This document shows, piece after piece, positions 61,132 through 64,000 of a DNA stretch of 64,000 bases (the first letter of the stretch is position 1; each line of letters starts with the position of its first letter). The stretch spans positions 124,001 through 188,000 of the forward strand of contig NZ_QJVJ01000004.1 in the NCBI RefSeq assembly GCF_003217775.1. The letters run 5' to 3'. Under the pieces are notes generated by a model. The model searched no databases. It was not told where the DNA came from and saw nothing but the letters and a program-made list of their open reading frames with translations. This DNA is from Paenibacillus flagellatus. GTDB taxonomy: Bacteria; Bacillota; Bacilli; Paenibacillales; NBRC-103111. The translations under genes and the position numbers were made by a program.

Positions 61132-61284
61132 TCACTCCAGCTCGATATCGAAGTCGTTTTGATTGTTGCACAGGCATTGCTTGAACCCGGTTTCGACGCG
61201 TTCCTTTTCCTTCTTCCCGCGCAGGATGAACCGTTCCCCGCAATGCTTGCAGCGGATCGTCACTTTCACTCTCGTCCCGTTCAT
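61132..61284 (-). CDS. Small Cys-rich protein, possible zinc ribbon
   Basis: 50 residues. ATG 61284 has GGAGG at 5 nt. It begins MNGTRVKVTIRCKHCGERF and contains CKHC and a later CLC, so four Cys could bind one metal. The rest is basic and polar. It sits between prsW and ypeB, where B. subtilis has sleB, and has its own terminator. Too short for recognition of a family. Confidence 0.7.
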   Translation of the reverse strand: MNGTRVKVTIRCKHCGERFILRGKKEKERVETGFKQCLCNNQNDFDIELE

Positions 61285-61330
61285 GCCAACCTCCGTGGTC
61301 GTTCTGATACGACCAGTATGGCCCGATTAT

Positions 61331-62026
61331 CTACAAGTTAATCTCTTCCTCGGGCCTTACCGCGCGAAAAGGCGATTTCGCGTTGGCGCGGTTGACGTTC
61401 CCCATGCCGCGAACCCACAGGAACACCATGAGCGGAACGATCAGCCAAACCCAGTACGTCTTCGTCTGCATCAAAATATAATCGAACAGCCCGTGCCAAA
61501 AAATCGGGATCCACAGCGACTTGAACAGAAGCTTCACGCGCTGCGACGGATCGCCGAATTTCGCTTTGCCCATGTAATAGCCCATCATGACGGCGAACAG
61601 CGCGTGACCCGAGACGGGCAGAAGCGCGCGGAACAGCAGCGCGGAGAACGAAAACGGATGAAGCATCGCGTAGATGACGTTCTCGAGCGTCGCGAATCCG
61701 AGCGAGACGGATACCGCGTAGACGATGCTGTCGTACGGCTCGTCGAACACCGTATGCTTATAAATCGCATAATATAAAATAAACCATTTGAAGAACTCCT
61801 CGACCGTGCCCGTAATCCCGAACGCGAACAGCAGCGGGCTCTCGCCCAGCCCGAGCACGAGCGCGCGCTGCAGCACCATGGTCGGAAAAACGAGAAGAAC
61901 GCCGTACAGGAATACGCGGGCGACCATATGGACCGGCTCCGAGTCGTACAAATCCTTCAAGTAAAAATAGACGAGCAGCGCGATGCCCGGCGCCACGGCG
62001 GCCGTGATGACCGAAAGCCATTCCAT
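61331..62026 (-). CDS. prsW: Intramembrane glutamic protease PrsW
   Basis: Site-1 protease of RsiW in B. subtilis. 231 residues from ATG 62026 (GGAGGA upstream), about seven transmembrane helices. Family motifs: GTVEEFFKW (EExxK), GFATLENVIYA (FxxxE), GHALFAVMMG and FWHGLFDY (catalytic region His). The longer reading to 62080 lacks a ribosome binding site. Matches the order mecA/ypbH - prsW - ypeB. Confidence 0.94.
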   Translation of the reverse strand: MEWLSVITAAVAPGIALLVYFYLKDLYDSEPVHMVARVFLYGVLLVFPTMVLQRALVLGLGESPLLFAFGITGTVEEFFKWFILYYAIYKHTVFDEPYDSIVYAVSVSLGFATLENVIYAMLHPFSFSALLFRALLPVSGHALFAVMMGYYMGKAKFGDPSQRVKLLFKSLWIPIFWHGLFDYILMQTKTYWVWLIVPLMVFLWVRGMGNVNRANAKSPFRAVRPEEEINL

Positions 62027-62067
62027 CCTGCGTCGTTCCTCCTTTCCAATTCCTCCAAACATGGGAA

Positions 62068-62105
62068 AAAGCATCCGCAAAAACGTCCGTTTTTGAAGAT
62101 GCTTC
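62068..62105 (-). terminator. Terminator of mecA
   Basis: AAGCATC, TTC/GCG and AAAAACG/CGTTTTT inner pairing, GATGCTT and a T-run on the minus strand, 35 bp after the mecA stop. Confidence 0.85.
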
Positions 62106-62139
62106 TCGTATTCGGATGCTTCGCTCGATCGGGATGCCG

Positions 62140-62742
62140 TTACTTATGAAAATGCTCGCAAAGGGTGCGGATCGCGTTCTCGGCGATGACCCGTTTGCCA
62201 TACTCGTCCAACACCGCGGTCGTAACGGAAGTCGCGTCCCCGTACTCGGACAGGATGGCGATCAGCGCTTGCTCCTTCGCCTCTTCCATGTCTTCCGGGT
62301 CGATTTGCAAAATCCATTTGTTCTTATAGGAATAAAGTGCCCCTTCCGTGACGCCCGTTCCGGACGCGACGTGAGACGCCTTCAGCAAATGTTCGAAGTC
62401 GTGAAACGCGTAAGAGATAACGTCGGATTGCTCCAGCGTTACTTCCATCTCGTATACTTCCTCCGCTTCTTCCTCGTCGATCGGATCGGAAGCGTTCTGT
62501 ACTTTTCCTCGGGTTACGATGACTACCATGCCTTGTGCGGGCAGGGCGAACACTTCAACAGCGAGCGGGCCGGTCGCGTCGAATCCGAGCTCGGTGTAGG
62601 CTTGCTCCATCATTTCGCTGAACAGTTCATGGACTTTCGGAATTTCGCGCCACATGTCCTCTTTTTGGATACCGCGCTCCGTCAGGTCGTCGAATGTCAG
62701 GAAAATCCTAATCTTATCCACACTCAAGCGTTCAATTTTCAT
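62140..62742 (-). CDS. mecA: MecA-family ClpC adaptor (YpbH/MecB position)
   Basis: 200 residues. N-terminal MKIERLSVDKIRIFLTFDDLTERG is the substrate-binding domain opening; an acidic linker (DPIDEEEAEEVYEME) leads to the C-terminal ClpC-binding domain (HDFEHLLKAS, LYSYKNKWILQID). Start ATG with GGGGAGG upstream. Whether it works as MecA or as YpbH cannot be told from sequence; gene order matches ypbH. The 280 bp upstream hold no clear promoter. Confidence 0.88.
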   Translation of the reverse strand: MKIERLSVDKIRIFLTFDDLTERGIQKEDMWREIPKVHELFSEMMEQAYTELGFDATGPLAVEVFALPAQGMVVIVTRGKVQNASDPIDEEEAEEVYEMEVTLEQSDVISYAFHDFEHLLKASHVASGTGVTEGALYSYKNKWILQIDPEDMEEAKEQALIAILSEYGDATSVTTAVLDEYGKRVIAENAIRTLCEHFHK

Positions 62743-62984
62743 GACAGGACCTCCCCTTCCACTTCTGTGATAACAGAGTATGATGCCATGCGACGATTGG
62801 TGAACCTAAGATACCGGGCTTGTATCATCATGTTACCATGTTTTTAGGGGGGATGCACTATAAAAGTTCGTTATAATCAACGTTGGCCCGACTCGATATC
62901 CGTTAGTATCAATATAGTCGGAACGATGGCGAAATAAGCCCTCGTCGGCAAAAAAAAGTTCACGCGGAACTATGTAGCCGCGGC

Positions 62985-63016
62985 AAAAAGCCCGGCCCCA
63001 GAAGCGAGCCGGACTT
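62985..63016 (-). terminator. Terminator of the YtxH-like gene
   Basis: AGTCCGGC and GCCGGGCT pair (one G-U) around a 12-nt loop, then TTTTTGCC on the minus strand. Confidence 0.75.
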
Positions 63017-63026
63017 CGCGCGAACG

Positions 63027-63323
63027 TCATTGCGTCATGTAAGGGGAATCGGATTTGTCCAAAATCTCGTCGACTTGCTTCTTCACGGTCGGGTCTTGCT
63101 GGATCAGCTCTTCGACTTTATCCAGACCGCGGCTCGCGTCGGCGGATTTATCGAATGTCGTCGTCGTAGTCGAGGCGGGTTTGGCCGCCGACTTGACCAC
63201 TTTTCCGACGACGTCGCCCGCTTGGGACGACAGGCCGGCGAACGACATCGTTCTGTTGCGGTTCCAGTATACGACGGCGGCCGCTCCGACGATTCCGCCC
63301 AGCAGGAATGCGCCCATTCTCAT
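63027..63323 (-). CDS. Small membrane-anchored protein, YtxH-like
   Basis: 98 residues from ATG 63323 (AGGAGGG upstream). One N-terminal helix (GAFLLGGIVGAAAVVYW), then a soluble, Thr/Ser/Lys-rich region with SSQAGDVVGKVVKSAAK and an acidic end. The layout resembles YtxH/general-stress small proteins, but no defining motif is present. It is divergent from the deacetylase gene. Confidence 0.6.
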   Translation of the reverse strand: MRMGAFLLGGIVGAAAVVYWNRNRTMSFAGLSSQAGDVVGKVVKSAAKPASTTTTTFDKSADASRGLDKVEELIQQDPTVKKQVDEILDKSDSPYMTQ

Positions 63324-63416
63324 AGCTGTCCCTCCTGTTCATCATGATGGGGTTTCCTTAGTAGCTTAACCGATCGGCCCCCGCGCATGCGTGCAAAAAA
63401 TAGGAAGGCGCCGCCG

Positions 63417-63444
63417 TTTAAGATCGCCCCGGTTATGCTACAAT
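63417..63444 (+). promoter_or_regulatory. Candidate promoter of the deacetylase gene
   Basis: TTTAAG, 16 bp, TACAAT (about 63439-63444) on the plus strand. The -10 is good; the -35 is weak. Confidence 0.4.
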
Positions 63445-63489
63445 AGGGCGAGAACGAAACCATCAAGCGTACAGGAGTCGATAGCGGAC

Positions 63490-64000
63490 ATTCGAACGAA
63501 ACGATTGCGCGCGTCGGCCGCCGTTTGGGCGTCGGCGCTTCTTTTGCTGGCGGGATGCGGGGCCGGCGGCGCCGCACAGGGGCTTTCGCCCGCCGGAGAA
63601 GGAACGGCGCCGAGCGAGACGACCGCTCCGGCCGACCCTCAGCCGGCGGTTACGCCGCCGCCGAGCGGCCCGACGGCCGGTGCCGGCTCCGGTGTAACGG
63701 GCGCGCCGCCCGCGGCCCAGGCGGAGACGCCGGGGAAGGACGAGCCGAAGCCGAAGCCCGCCTACCGGATGAACAAAAATTACGACTTCGTCCCGATCGA
63801 TCCGGGCGGCAACAAAAAAGTCGTGCTGCTGACGTTCGACGACGGCCCGAAGGAAAAGGCGCAGCTCGAAACGATACTCGATTCGCTGGACAAGCATAAA
63901 GCGAAGGCGATCTTTTTCGTCAACGGCTACCGGGTGAAGCAAAATCCGGAGTTGCTGAAGCGGATTCGCGAGCGGGGCCAGACGATCGGCAACCATTCGT
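63490..64000 (+). CDS. Lipoprotein polysaccharide deacetylase (3' end cut by window edge)
   Basis: NodB-fold carbohydrate esterase 4 family: KVVLLTFDDGP (metal-binding Asp pair) and QTIGNHS at the window edge (His motif begins). The N-terminus is a lipoprotein: ASALLLLAGC, then a long Pro/Ala/Thr/Gly-rich linker of about 75 residues. The start is uncertain: AGGAG (63473-63477) has no ATG, GTG or TTG at proper distance. The ATT at 63490 (12 nt) gives a typical basic n-region RTKRLR; the TTG at 63505 is 27 nt away. I annotate from ATT. Probably acts on peptidoglycan or another wall glycan. Confidence 0.75.
   Translation, partial: MRTKRLRASAAVWASALLLLAGCGAGGAAQGLSPAGEGTAPSETTAPADPQPAVTPPPSGPTAGAGSGVTGAPPAAQAETPGKDEPKPKPAYRMNKNYDFVPIDPGGNKKVVLLTFDDGPKEKAQLETILDSLDKHKAKAIFFVNGYRVKQNPELLKRIRERGQTIGNHS

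Overview
The window looks like the chromosome of a spore-forming, high-GC member of the Paenibacillaceae (Paenibacillus- or Cohnella-like). The evidence is endospore genes (spoIVA, spoVIF, two gerABC-type receptor operons, ypeB, YIEGIA/yphA), a Bacillus-type gene order, strong AGGAGG-type ribosome binding sites with many TTG/GTG starts, and menaquinone genes of the futalosine type. Nearly all genes are on the minus strand. The exceptions are a ROK regulator, a DUF559-like protein, an AraC regulator and the polysaccharide deacetylase cut by the right edge. I see no rRNA, CRISPR array or insertion sequence.

The backbone is colinear with the familiar Bacillus subtilis segment, read right to left: mecA/ypbH - prsW - ypeB - motI(ypfA) - ypfB - cmk - plsC - ypfD(rpsA) - yphA - yphB - der - gpsA - yphE - yphF - spoIVA - hbs - mtrB - hepS - menG - hepT - ndk - cheR - aroC - aroB - aroH - trpEDCFBA - hisC - tyrA. 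The differences lie at the block boundaries, where extra modules are inserted: a Tat-exported beta-helix protein plus a GntR/solute-binding fusion between trpA and hisC (2.0-6.2 kb); futalosine genes mqnA-ubiX-ubiA between hepT and menG; a gerABC operon, zinc-ribbon protein, tRNA-Pro, galTKE with its ROK regulator and a DUF559-like protein between mtrB and hbs (23.5-34.9 kb); a secreted GH18-like multidomain protein and an AraC regulator between spoIVA and yphF; two [2Fe-2S] ferredoxins flanking a nucleotidyltransferase-like protein between yphF and yphE; and a second ger operon and a secreted FN3 protein between yphE and spoVIF.

Region by region. 0-16 kb: aromatic amino-acid supraoperon (aroCBH, trpEDCFBA, hisC, tyrA). 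trpE is preceded by a strong sigma-A promoter, a 5' stem-loop, about 12 (G/U)AG triplets, a potential antiterminator and an intrinsic terminator, that is, a TRAP-type attenuator. Its presumed regulator, mtrB (TRAP), is 10.5 kb away in the window. 16-23.5 kb: cheR, ndk and the menaquinone/heptaprenyl block. 23.5-35 kb: germination receptor, galactose (Leloir) operon and accessory genes. 35-50 kb: hbs, spoIVA, secreted proteins, ferredoxins and the second germination receptor. 50-59 kb: spoVIF, phospholipid synthesis (gpsA, plsY, plsC), der, rpsA and cmk. 59-64 kb: motI, ypeB, prsW, mecA and the start of a lipoprotein polysaccharide deacetylase.

The points most worth a second look are the TRAP/trp-leader pair, a near-consensus LexA (SOS) box over the start site of the FN3 protein gene, identical inverted 13-mers about five helical turns apart in the leader of the Tat-exported protein, matching operators at the galTKE and ROK promoters, a GpsA whose nucleotide-binding GAGSWG motif reads VAGSWG, the ferredoxin/nucleotidyltransferase cassette, and a cluster of four short palindromes with 51/63/51-bp spacing. 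All functional calls rest on motif and synteny recognition by eye; no database search was run.
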